Source of the DNA: an uncultured Selenomonadales bacterium
Lineage (GTDB): Bacteria > Bacillota > Negativicutes > Selenomonadales > Selenomonadaceae
Reading direction: 5' to 3'
NCBI GenBank assembly: GCA_946536825.1
Contig: CAMNEX010000002.1
Span: forward strand, 1 to 55,861
Length of the DNA stretch: 55,861 nucleotides
Part shown: positions 28,901 through 37,161 of the stretch, piece after piece
Layout of the letters: every line of letters begins with the position of its first letter
Numbering within the stretch: the first letter of the stretch is position 1
Made by a program: the position numbers and the translations under genes
The notes under the pieces: model-generated
Told to the model about the DNA's origin: nothing
Seen by the model: only the letters and a program-made list of their open reading frames with translations
Databases searched by the model: none

Positions 28901-31900
28901 CCGGCGACGGCAACGATCTTATTCAAGGCTTTAATGAAAACACGACGCTTCAAATTACGTCGGGCAATGTTGACAGCATAATTTCGGACGGAACAAATAT
29001 TTCTTTAGCTGTCGGCAGTAACATTGTTACCTTGGAAGAATCTGCCGGCTTTGAATTGCTTAACGTCATTAATTCAAGCGGAAGCCAAATCGATTTAAAT
29101 ATTTCGGGCACGGCGAATGCGGATTCTTTTAACAACAGATTTAGCAACGCGACAATCAGTGCGCTCGGCGGCGACGACTACATTTCCAACGGCGGCTCCA
29201 ACGTCATAATTGACGGCGGCACAGGCACAGACGAAATTATCAACGAGGGAATTTTTGTCACGGTAAACGGCGGCGCGAATGACGATACCATTACCAACAA
29301 CAGCGCGAGTGCTTTAATCAACGGCGACGCAGGAAATGACGACATTACCAACAATTCCGATAACGTCACGATTAACGGCGGCGCGGGAAATGATACCATT
29401 ACCAACAACTCGTCCGAAAATGTTCTGTTCCAATACAGCGCGGGCGAAGGCAATGATTCTATTGTCGGCTTTAATGACAGCTCGACTTTGCAAATTTTAT
29501 CGGGCAGTATAAAAAGCGTAACTTCAGATGCCACAGATATTTTTGTTGCCGTCGGAGACAATACAATCACTTTGGACGGCGGCTTTGCTTTGACCTCGTT
29601 GAATTTTGCTGACAAGGACGGAAACGCGCTTTCATTGAGCGGCATTGAAATTGTAGGCACAGAGGAAGCTGATACATTCACCAACAATTTCAACAACGCG
29701 ACGATAAACGGCAACGGCGGCGGCGATGACATTACCAATTACGGCGCAAATGTTATTGTCAACGTCGGCGAAATCGATAATGTCATTAATAACTACGGCG
29801 CGAGCGTTATCATTAACGGCGGCGCAAGCGCAGATAACATTACCAACGAAGGCGCGAACGTCACAATCAACGGCAACGGCGGCGACGATTTAATTAGCAA
29901 CAACGGCGGCTCCAACATCTTGATTAATTACAATTCGAGCGACGGCAATGACGCCATTTATGGCTTTAATGAAAATTCGACGCTTCAAATTTCGGGCGAC
30001 AGTGTAAAAGCTGTAACTTCGGACGGCACAAGCCTTTTCTTGTCGATTGGCGACGCCACAATTACTTTGGACAATACCTTTGATTTAGAAGTGCTCAATG
30101 TCTTTAATCCCGACGGGAACAGAATTTCCTTTAACTTTGTCGGCACGAGCGACGCAGATACCGTTAGCAACTTCTTCAACAACATTTCGGTAAATGGCGG
30201 CGGCGGCTCCGATGCTATCGAAAATTACGGTGTAAATGTCACGATAGACGGCGGCGCAGATAATGACGAAATTAGCAACAGCAGTAATTCTGCTGTAATC
30301 AATGGCGGCGCGGGCGACGATACCATTTTCAACAGCAATGGCGAAAATGTTCTGTTCCAATACAGCGCGGGCGGCGGCTCCGATCTTATTCAAGGCTTTA
30401 ATGAAACTTCGACATTGCAAATAACTTCGGGCACAGTAAAAAATATAACTTCGGATAACTCAAATATTTTCGTTGCAGTCGGCGAAGATACTGTAACTTT
30501 GGAAAATGCATTTAATCTCGCCACGATTAATATTGTCAATTCGGTCGGGAGCGCGGTCTCGTTTAATTTCACGGGCACGGACGAAGCCGACAGCCTCGAC
30601 AATTTCTTTACCGGCATTTCAATCGACGGCGGCGCGGGTGACGATACCCTTTCCAACAAAATTGAAAACGTCACAATCAACGGCGGCGCGGGTAACGATT
30701 CAATTTACAACGAAAACGCGACCATAACAATCGACGGCGGCGCGGGCAACGACACAATTACCAACAGCGGCGCAAATGTCTTGTTCCTTTACAGCGGCGG
30801 CAATGACCTTATCCAAGGCTTTACCGATTCTTCAACGCTGAAAGTTTCGGCGGGCGATATTGACAGCATAACTTCAAACGGCGTGGATATTCTCGTTACA
30901 GTCGGCGAAGATACCTTAACGCTGGAATCTGCTTTTGAACAATTAGGCACGCAGATAAATATCCTTAAACAAGACGGAACTGCAGTTTCATTGGATGGCA
31001 TTGAAATTATCGGCACGGAGGAAGCCGACACGTTTACTAGCAATACCGATAAAGTTACAATCAAAGGACTTGGCGGAGACGACACCATTGACAACGGCGG
31101 CTTGAGTGCTGTAATTGACGGCGGCGACGGTGCGGACGAAATTAATAACTCCGCTTTGTACGTGTCGATCAACGGCGGCAAGGGCAATGACAACATTACC
31201 AACGGTTATGAAGACGTTACGATCACCGGCGGCGAAGGCAACGATACCATTTCCAACAATGCTAATGAAAATGTTCTGATTCAATACAGCGCAGGCGAGG
31301 GCAGTGATTCTATCGTCGGCTTTAATGAAAATTCGACGCTTCAAATTTTGTCGGGCAGTATAAAAAGCGCGGCCTCGGACGGCGCAAATCTTTTCTTGAC
31401 AATCGGAAACGATACAATCACGCTGGACAGTGCTTTTAATCTCAACGTCATGAACATTATCCAGGCGGACGGAACTCAATTCCCATTAAATATTTCGGGC
31501 ACAGAGGACGCCGATACATTTAATAATTACTTCAGCAACGCGACAATCAGCGGGCTCGGCGGCAGTGATTACATTTACAACACCGGTTCCAATGTCATAA
31601 TCAACAGCGGCGAAAATGACAACGAAATTTACAACGAAGCTTCTAAAGTCACGATAAACGGCGGCGCAAACAACGAACGCATTACCAACAACGGCGCGAG
31701 TGCTTTAATCAATGGCAACGCCGGAGACGACGAAATTACAAGCAGTGAAAATTTTGCCACAATCAACGGCGGCGCAGGTAACGACACCATTGAAAATAGC
31801 GGCGCGAGCTCCTACATTTACGGCGACGAAGATGACGACGCAATTACCAATAACGGCAAAAATGTCGTGATTGAAGGCGGCGCGGGTGACGATTCAATTA

Positions 31901-34900
31901 CAAACAACAATGATAATGCCACAATCGCGGGCGGCACGGGCAACGATACCATTTCCAATAACGCGAGCTACGAAGTTTTATTCCAATACCGCGCAGGCGA
32001 CGGCAACGATTTGATTCAAGGCTTCAACGATTATTCGACGCTTCAAATTTTGTCGGGCAGTATCAAAAGCGCAACTTCAGACGGCACAGATATTTTCTTG
32101 GCAATAGGCGACTCCACAATCACGCTTGAAAATGCTTTGGGCAATAAATTAAATATTGTCAATCAAAATGGCGCGGGTATTTCATTGGGCGGCGTTGAAG
32201 TCGTCGGCACGGAAGACGCCGATACATTCAATAATCCTGCCAATAACGTGACAATCAACACTTTCGGCGGCGACGATACTGTCAACAACAGCGGCTCCAA
32301 TGTCATAATCAACGGCGGCGACGGCGCGGACGAATTTATCAACGACGGAACTTTTGTCACGATAAACGGCGGCGCGAGTAATGACAACATTACCAACAAC
32401 AGCGGAAACGTTTTAATTAACGGCGACGCGGGCGACGATTTAATTACCAACAACAGCGGCGATTTCGAGAACATTACGATAAACGGCGGCGCAGGCAACG
32501 ACGACATTACCAACAACGGCGCAAAGGTTTTAATCAACGGCGACGCGGGCAACGATTTGATTACCAACAATGACTACGGCGAAAACTCCACAATCGCCGC
32601 GGGCGCGGGCAACGATACAATTAACAATTCCGCCGCAAATGTTCTCTTCCGTTACGGCGGCGGCTCCGACCTTATTCAAGGCTTTAACGATACTTCGACG
32701 CTCCAAATTATGTCGGGGACTATCAGCAAGATAACTTCGGACGGCACAGATATTTTTGTTGCTGTCGGACAAGATACGCTCACTTTGGAAAATGGTTTTA
32801 ACCTCAACGCCATTAATCTCGCGGATTCTGCCGGAAACTCAATCGCATTTGAAGGCATGGAAATTGTCGGCACAGAAGAAGTCAATTCATTTACCAATCC
32901 CTTTGACAAAGTGGCGATAATCGGGCTCAGCGGCGATGACTACATTTACAACAGCGGCGCAAGCGTGACAATCAACGCGGGCAAAGGCAACGATTACATT
33001 TCCAACGAAGGCGCAAGTGCTTTCATTAAATATGCCGAGGGCGACGGAAATGATACCATTATTGGCTTTAACGCAACTTCTACTTTGCAAATCGGCGACG
33101 GCACGGGAACTTATTCGACAGTCAAAAATGACAACGATATTATTGCAACTGTCGGAGAAAGTTCGATAACCTTGAGCGACGCGGCAACCTTAACAAGCCT
33201 CAACATTTTGGGCAAAAAAGTTTCTGCGGGATACGGTTGGGAATTTAACGGAACGTCGGCGATTTACAATATATCCGACGAAGAAACTTTAGCGGTTTTG
33301 AGCGGCGTAAATTCTTCTTCGACGCTGGAAGATTACAACGAAGGCATAATACTTTCGGCTAATAATTTTGCGGATAATGTTTCGGTTATCTCAAGCGCGG
33401 CTCGCAAATTTGAACTGACTGCGGGCAATTATTCTGGCAAAACGTTCAGCGGCACTTCGCAGGGCGACACAATTACAAATGCCGGCTCAAATATTTCAAT
33501 CGCGGGCGCGGGCGGCAACGATAAGATAAACAACAGCGGCGGCTCCGCAGTTTCAATCGCGGGCGGCACGGGCAGTGATTATGTCACGCTCGGCGGCGGC
33601 AGTAATATCTTCGTCTATACGAGCGGCGACGGTAAAGACATTCTCTACAGCTTCGACAGCACCGATAAAATTCAAATTATCGGCGCGACGGAAGTTGAGG
33701 ACAGCGTCAAAAATAAAGACGTGGTGTTCAAGGTCGGTAGCGGTACAATCACGGTTAAGAACGCGGCAACGGACGACGGCATTGTAATTACGCTTGTCGG
33801 CGCGGACGGCGGAACAATTTCGGAAAACACCTACACGACGAACGGAATTATCAGCGGCGACACGATTGAACTTTCAGCGAATTTAAAGCGGCAATACGCT
33901 CAACCGAGCGGCATAAGCGTTGTTGACGGCTTCCTTGTCAAGTCGTCGATAAGAATAACGGGAAGTTCCTTGACGGGCGGCACGTTGACGGGCGGCAAAG
34001 CCAAAGACACTTTGATAAGCGGCACGAATAATTTCATGCTGACGGGCGGCAAGGGCAATGACTTGTTCGTTTACGGTGGCGGCAACGACACGATAACCGA
34101 CTACAACCAAAAGGGACAAGGTTCGGACAGAATAAGCGTTGCGAGCGGGCTCACTTATTCGGGCTACTCTTTTGACGGCTCCGACGTGATTTTGAATTAC
34201 GGAAGCGGCAACACGTTGAGAATTGTTGACGGCAAAGACAAAAAAATCACGTTCGCGGCAAGAAAATTGACTTCAAACATTTACAACGATGTCGGCGTTT
34301 TTGATGGCAAGATGAAATCCGTAACACTTGCGGCGAGTACAAATGCGAGTTTCAGAGCGGCAAGTTATTCCAAGCTCGCGACAATCGACGCCTCAGCAAC
34401 CGGCGCAATAAGGCTTCTCGGCAACAATAAAGCCAATTACATTACCGCCGGCAACAGCGGCTCAACATTAATCGGCGGCAAGGGTAAAGATACACTCGTC
34501 GGCGGTAGCGGCACGGACATTTTCGTTTACGAAAACAAGAGCGGCAATACAATTATCAACAATTACGGGCAAGGCGATATTGTAAGCCTCGGTAGCGGCG
34601 CGAGCATTTCGCAAGTCACGCTTAAAAGGGACGACGTTATCTTCAAAGTCGGCACCAACAAAATAACGGTTGAGGACATGGCAAAATCGCAATTCACTTT
34701 CGTTGAAGGCGGCGTGACGAAAACTTACGACAACGGGAATTTGATAAGCGGCACTTCCGTTACGTTGCAATCGGGCTACAAGGGCGCATTCACCCTTACA
34801 AACACTGCTTATCAAAATGTAAGCGCGGAACTCGGCACGAAGGCAGTTCAGCTGATTGGCAACGCGTCAGCCAACTCGTTAATCGGCGGCAGGGGCAAAG

Positions 34901-35229
34901 ATTCACTCTTCGGCGACGCAGGAAATGATACGCTCTGGGGCGGCAAGGGTAATGACACGCTCACCGGCGGCGCGGGCTTCGACACTTTCATTTATCAGGC
35001 GGGCGGCGGTACCGACGTTATCACCGACTACACGAGCGGCGACCTTTTGCAAATCCTCAACAAGAAAGGCAACACCGGCGATTTCAAACATTCAACGTTC
35101 AGTGACGGCATCTTGACGCTTTCGATAAGCGGCGGCGGCAAAGTCATATTGACGGGCGTCAGTGAATCGACTTCCTTTAACATCAACAACAAAACTTACA
35201 GTATCAGCGGCAATTCTTTAAACAAATAA
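25981..35229 (+). CDS. Giant RTX-like (hemolysin-type calcium-binding) repeat protein, probably secreted or surface-associated
   Basis: 3082 aa; many GGAGNDTI-type nonapeptides; C-terminal canonical RTX (LIGGRGKDSLFGDAGNDTLWGGKGNDTLTGGAGFDTF); no N-terminal signal peptide; RBS gggaggt. Confidence 0.9.
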   Translation: MAEYNNSDNNSVVSGSSGADTIYNSDDTVTVNALGGGDEIENTGTTVSISGGDGNDTITNYGTDVTIDGGAGTDDITNGSSDVSINGGAANDTITNDGSDVTINGGAGNDSIINNSNYEVLFQYDSGGGNDSIVGFNENSTLQISSGTGSVISDGTDIFVAVGSNTITLEETFGLTDFNIVDSSGKKLEGIEIKITADGNPINNSYENATITGSSSGDDITNYADKVTINGNAGSDTITNSGASVIIDGGAGDDTISNDGENTSITGGAGADEIENNSDNVTINGGAGENAISNSGQNVLFQYGSGGGADYISGFNDTSTLQISLNDSSIKNITSDAVDLFVAVGSNTITLGGAFGLDTINIVNSVRSAISFNFTGTDGADSVDNYFANVSILGGSGKDTINNYGASVTIDGGASVDSIYNEGLEAQINGGAGNDTITNSGSNVTINGGAGNDSIINTGSEIVFQYSAGEGNDSIQGFDSNTTLQLLSGSITSATTDGANLSFVIGSNTLTIEDGFNLGAVNIADSEGKEISLSGIELIGTGDADDITNSTENVTISGLGGDDTISNSAENVSINGGAGADEISNNIANVTINGGAGNDTIANSGASVLFQYTSGEGNDYISGFDSTSTLKILSGSVNSLISDGSNIFVAVGSNNTLTLESAFGLETLNIINSSDNQVELNFLGTKDADSFTNSFSNATISGLGGDDYINNTAENVSINGGDGADEISNDGSNVTISGGASSDNITNYADKVTISGDAGDDTIANSSGSNVLINYTSGDGNDLIQGLDANSTFQVLGDSIKNVTSDGTNLFLSIGSNVVTLENAFDLERLNVFNPDGTAPSFNFVGTSEDESVDNYFDNVSILGDAGNDTITNNGLNVTIDGGAGADVISNETTNIEITGGAGSDSITNNGEGVKIDGDADNDYIENYGESVVIDGGAGEDTISNSGENVTINSGAGNDTITNYSENVLFQYSSGDGNDLIQGFNENTTLQITSGNVDSIISDGTNISLAVGSNIVTLEESAGFELLNVINSSGSQIDLNISGTANADSFNNRFSNATISALGGDDYISNGGSNVIIDGGTGTDEIINEGIFVTVNGGANDDTITNNSASALINGDAGNDDITNNSDNVTINGGAGNDTITNNSSENVLFQYSAGEGNDSIVGFNDSSTLQILSGSIKSVTSDATDIFVAVGDNTITLDGGFALTSLNFADKDGNALSLSGIEIVGTEEADTFTNNFNNATINGNGGGDDITNYGANVIVNVGEIDNVINNYGASVIINGGASADNITNEGANVTINGNGGDDLISNNGGSNILINYNSSDGNDAIYGFNENSTLQISGDSVKAVTSDGTSLFLSIGDATITLDNTFDLEVLNVFNPDGNRISFNFVGTSDADTVSNFFNNISVNGGGGSDAIENYGVNVTIDGGADNDEISNSSNSAVINGGAGDDTIFNSNGENVLFQYSAGGGSDLIQGFNETSTLQITSGTVKNITSDNSNIFVAVGEDTVTLENAFNLATINIVNSVGSAVSFNFTGTDEADSLDNFFTGISIDGGAGDDTLSNKIENVTINGGAGNDSIYNENATITIDGGAGNDTITNSGANVLFLYSGGNDLIQGFTDSSTLKVSAGDIDSITSNGVDILVTVGEDTLTLESAFEQLGTQINILKQDGTAVSLDGIEIIGTEEADTFTSNTDKVTIKGLGGDDTIDNGGLSAVIDGGDGADEINNSALYVSINGGKGNDNITNGYEDVTITGGEGNDTISNNANENVLIQYSAGEGSDSIVGFNENSTLQILSGSIKSAASDGANLFLTIGNDTITLDSAFNLNVMNIIQADGTQFPLNISGTEDADTFNNYFSNATISGLGGSDYIYNTGSNVIINSGENDNEIYNEASKVTINGGANNERITNNGASALINGNAGDDEITSSENFATINGGAGNDTIENSGASSYIYGDEDDDAITNNGKNVVIEGGAGDDSITNNNDNATIAGGTGNDTISNNASYEVLFQYRAGDGNDLIQGFNDYSTLQILSGSIKSATSDGTDIFLAIGDSTITLENALGNKLNIVNQNGAGISLGGVEVVGTEDADTFNNPANNVTINTFGGDDTVNNSGSNVIINGGDGADEFINDGTFVTINGGASNDNITNNSGNVLINGDAGDDLITNNSGDFENITINGGAGNDDITNNGAKVLINGDAGNDLITNNDYGENSTIAAGAGNDTINNSAANVLFRYGGGSDLIQGFNDTSTLQIMSGTISKITSDGTDIFVAVGQDTLTLENGFNLNAINLADSAGNSIAFEGMEIVGTEEVNSFTNPFDKVAIIGLSGDDYIYNSGASVTINAGKGNDYISNEGASAFIKYAEGDGNDTIIGFNATSTLQIGDGTGTYSTVKNDNDIIATVGESSITLSDAATLTSLNILGKKVSAGYGWEFNGTSAIYNISDEETLAVLSGVNSSSTLEDYNEGIILSANNFADNVSVISSAARKFELTAGNYSGKTFSGTSQGDTITNAGSNISIAGAGGNDKINNSGGSAVSIAGGTGSDYVTLGGGSNIFVYTSGDGKDILYSFDSTDKIQIIGATEVEDSVKNKDVVFKVGSGTITVKNAATDDGIVITLVGADGGTISENTYTTNGIISGDTIELSANLKRQYAQPSGISVVDGFLVKSSIRITGSSLTGGTLTGGKAKDTLISGTNNFMLTGGKGNDLFVYGGGNDTITDYNQKGQGSDRISVASGLTYSGYSFDGSDVILNYGSGNTLRIVDGKDKKITFAARKLTSNIYNDVGVFDGKMKSVTLAASTNASFRAASYSKLATIDASATGAIRLLGNNKANYITAGNSGSTLIGGKGKDTLVGGSGTDIFVYENKSGNTIINNYGQGDIVSLGSGASISQVTLKRDDVIFKVGTNKITVEDMAKSQFTFVEGGVTKTYDNGNLISGTSVTLQSGYKGAFTLTNTAYQNVSAELGTKAVQLIGNASANSLIGGRGKDSLFGDAGNDTLWGGKGNDTLTGGAGFDTFIYQAGGGTDVITDYTSGDLLQILNKKGNTGDFKHSTFSDGILTLSISGGGKVILTGVSESTSFNINNKTYSISGNSLNK
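26120..33200 (+). repeat. Intragenic repeats: about 14 super-modules (V-L-F-Q-Y ... GFN.NSTLQI ... F.AVG..T.TLE..F.L...NI...) separated by variable numbers of 18-aa GGAGNDTIT-NNGxNVTIN units
   Basis: Read from the translation; module starts (V/I-L-F/I-Q/N-Y) near nt 26336, 26875, 27365, 27803, 28292, 28882, 29422, 29920, 30347, 30779, 31272, 31976, 32640, 33020. Confidence 0.88.
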
Positions 35230-35253
35230 AAAATCTGCGCGGAAAAAATTTTT

Positions 35254-35284
35254 ATCCCTCTGCAAAACGCGGAGGGATTTTTTT
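35254..35284 (+). terminator. Intrinsic terminator of the giant RTX-like gene
   Basis: ATCCCTC-tgcaaaacgc-GGAGGGAT + T7. Confidence 0.8.
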
Positions 35285-35413
35285 GTTGATAAGTCGCGTC
35301 GAAATATTCTGCGATTGATAAAATGGAAAATTAATGTTATAGTTCAAAGCAAAATAATTTTGGCAATTTGTCCAGCCGATTGATTATAAAAAATTTTAAG
35401 GAGCGTGAAGAGC

Positions 35414-35992
35414 TTGACGGAGAAAGAAAAAATGCTCGCGGGACAATGGTACAACGCAAACTTTGACGCAAAACTGGCGGAGGAGCGTGCGATAGTTAAA
35501 GATTTTTGCTTGGAACTCAACGCGACGCGAATGCAGGATTTTCCTCGGCGCAGAAAAATTTTGCGGGAGATTTTGCCGAACGTCGACGTGGACGCCGTGG
35601 AAATTTTATCGCCGTTCATGGTTGACTACGGTTACAATATTTTTCTCGGCGCGGGAACTTTTCTGAATCATAATGTTTATCTCATGGACTGCGCCCAAAT
35701 TCGACTCGGCAAAAAAGTTTTCGTCGGACCGAATTGCGGCTTTTACACGGCGATTCACCCGCTCGATATTATAAAGCGCGCTGAAGGTTTGGAAATTGCA
35801 AAGCCGATTGTCATTGGTGACGACGTTTGGATTGGCGGCGACGTGACGATTTTGCCGGGCGTCAAGATCGGGAGCGGCACGGTTATCGGCGCAAAATCTC
35901 TCGTGACAAAAGATATTCCCGAAAATGTTATGGCGTTCGGAAATCCTTGTCGGGTCGTGAAAAAAATTGGCTTGGAGACTTTGCTTGTATGA
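35414..35992 (+). CDS. Maltose/galactoside O-acetyltransferase-like (LbH, Maa family)
   Basis: MLAGQWYNANFDAKLAEER, hexapeptide repeats, PIVIGDDVWIGGDVTILPGVKIGSGTVIGAKSLVTKDIP. TTG at 35414 better spaced to AAGGAG than GTG 35405. Confidence 0.88.
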   Translation: MTEKEKMLAGQWYNANFDAKLAEERAIVKDFCLELNATRMQDFPRRRKILREILPNVDVDAVEILSPFMVDYGYNIFLGAGTFLNHNVYLMDCAQIRLGKKVFVGPNCGFYTAIHPLDIIKRAEGLEIAKPIVIGDDVWIGGDVTILPGVKIGSGTVIGAKSLVTKDIPENVMAFGNPCRVVKKIGLETLLV

Positions 35993-36546
35993 CTCGCGAT
36001 AAAAATTTTTATTGGCAACTCTTCAAATCAACATTTATTGTCAGCATGTTCACGGTCGGCGGCGGCTACGTGATAATTCCTTTGCTCAAAGCCAAATACG
36101 TCGACGAATACCATTGGATAAGCGACGAAGAAACTTTGAACATGGTAGCAATCGCGCAGTCAACGCCGGGCGTCATGGCGGTGAATACGGCGATAATGTT
36201 GGGCTATCGTATGGCGGGAGTTTTGGGCGCGTTGACGGGAATGTTTGCAACCGTCCTGCCGCCGCTGATTATAATTACAATCGTCGCAACGTTTTATGAT
36301 CTCGTCGCAGAAAACGAATATGTTCAGCTCGTCTTGAAAGGAATGCAATGCGGCGCAACGGCTCTGCTTTTGAACGTGGCGATTGACCTACTCAAAAAAC
36401 AATTCTCAAAAAAACTTCTCCTGCCGATTGTGATAATTGTCGGAACTTTCGTCGCGAATTTATTTTTTGGCGTGAATATCATGATTCTAGTTGCGATTGA
36501 CGGCGTCATTGGATTTTTCCTTCTGCGCGATAAAAAATATGAATAA
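35989..36546 (+). CDS. Chromate transporter (single CHR domain)
   Basis: FTVGGGYVIIPLLKAKYVDEYHWISDEETLNMVAIAQSTPGVMAVNTAIMLGYR; ATGA overlap with preceding CDS; start trimmed from 35827. Confidence 0.9.
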   Translation: MTRDKNFYWQLFKSTFIVSMFTVGGGYVIIPLLKAKYVDEYHWISDEETLNMVAIAQSTPGVMAVNTAIMLGYRMAGVLGALTGMFATVLPPLIIITIVATFYDLVAENEYVQLVLKGMQCGATALLLNVAIDLLKKQFSKKLLLPIVIIVGTFVANLFFGVNIMILVAIDGVIGFFLLRDKKYE

Positions 36547-36569
36547 AAAAATCTCCCCTTAAGGCTTTC

Positions 36570-36598
36570 TTTACAAAGATTAAACGCGTTTGTATAAT
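36570..36598 (+). promoter_or_regulatory. Promoter upstream of rplI
   Basis: TTTACA-17-TATAAT. Confidence 0.75.
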
Positions 36599-36623
36599 AA
36601 AAAAGCTGTCATTAAGTTTTAAA

Positions 36624-36652
36624 ACTCCTCTTGTGAGGGGTAAAATTTTTTT
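36624..36652 (+). terminator. Terminator-like hairpin between the promoter and rplI
   Basis: ACTCCTC-TTGT-GAGGGGT then AAAATTTTTTT. Confidence 0.6.
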
Positions 36653-36678
36653 GGGCGATAATAAGGAGGATTTAAAAA

Positions 36679-37125
36679 ATGAAAGTTATATTGCAGGAAG
36701 ATGTTAAAAAAGTCGGTGCAAAGGGCGAAGTCGTCGAAGTTTCGGACGGCTACGGGCGCAATTATCTTTTGCCGAGAAAGTTGGCAGTCGAAGCTAACGT
36801 TGCAAATTTAAATTCGGCGAAAGTCAAGGCGGAAAATAAAGCTCGCAAACTTCAGCGGGAGGCGGACGAAGCTAAGCTTTTGGGGGCGCAACTCGAAAAA
36901 ATTTCCGTGAAAATTCCGGTTAAAATCGGCAAGGACGGAAAACTTTTCGGCTCGGTCAGCGGCTCCGACGTTGCAAAGGCTCTCAAGGAAAATCATTCGC
37001 TCAACGTCGACAAGCGCAAAATTTCGATTCAAGGCAACGTGACGGGCGCGGGCATTTATGACGCGGTTATCAAACTTCACCCCGAAGTTACGACGAAAAT
37101 TAAAATTGAAGTCACAGAAGGATAA
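36679..37125 (+). CDS. rplI: 50S ribosomal protein L9
   Basis: MKVILQEDVKKVGAKGEVVEVSDGYGRNYLLPRKLA. Confidence 0.96.
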   Translation: MKVILQEDVKKVGAKGEVVEVSDGYGRNYLLPRKLAVEANVANLNSAKVKAENKARKLQREADEAKLLGAQLEKISVKIPVKIGKDGKLFGSVSGSDVAKALKENHSLNVDKRKISIQGNVTGAGIYDAVIKLHPEVTTKIKIEVTEG

Positions 37126-37161
37126 TCTGGTTTTCTTTTAACTAAATTGGGAGGCGAGGAA

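Noticed and set aside
26120-33200. Possible CRISPR-like or satellite DNA array
   Set aside because: Repeats are protein-level, in one continuous frame, of variable length and degenerate; no constant DNA repeat/spacer structure.
26406-35091. Many minus-strand ORFs of 60-186 aa opposite the RTX gene
   Set aside because: Low-complexity mirror translations (SxPAPPxIVT..., AAVDCDV...) of the repeats; open because the repeated codons rarely give reverse stops.
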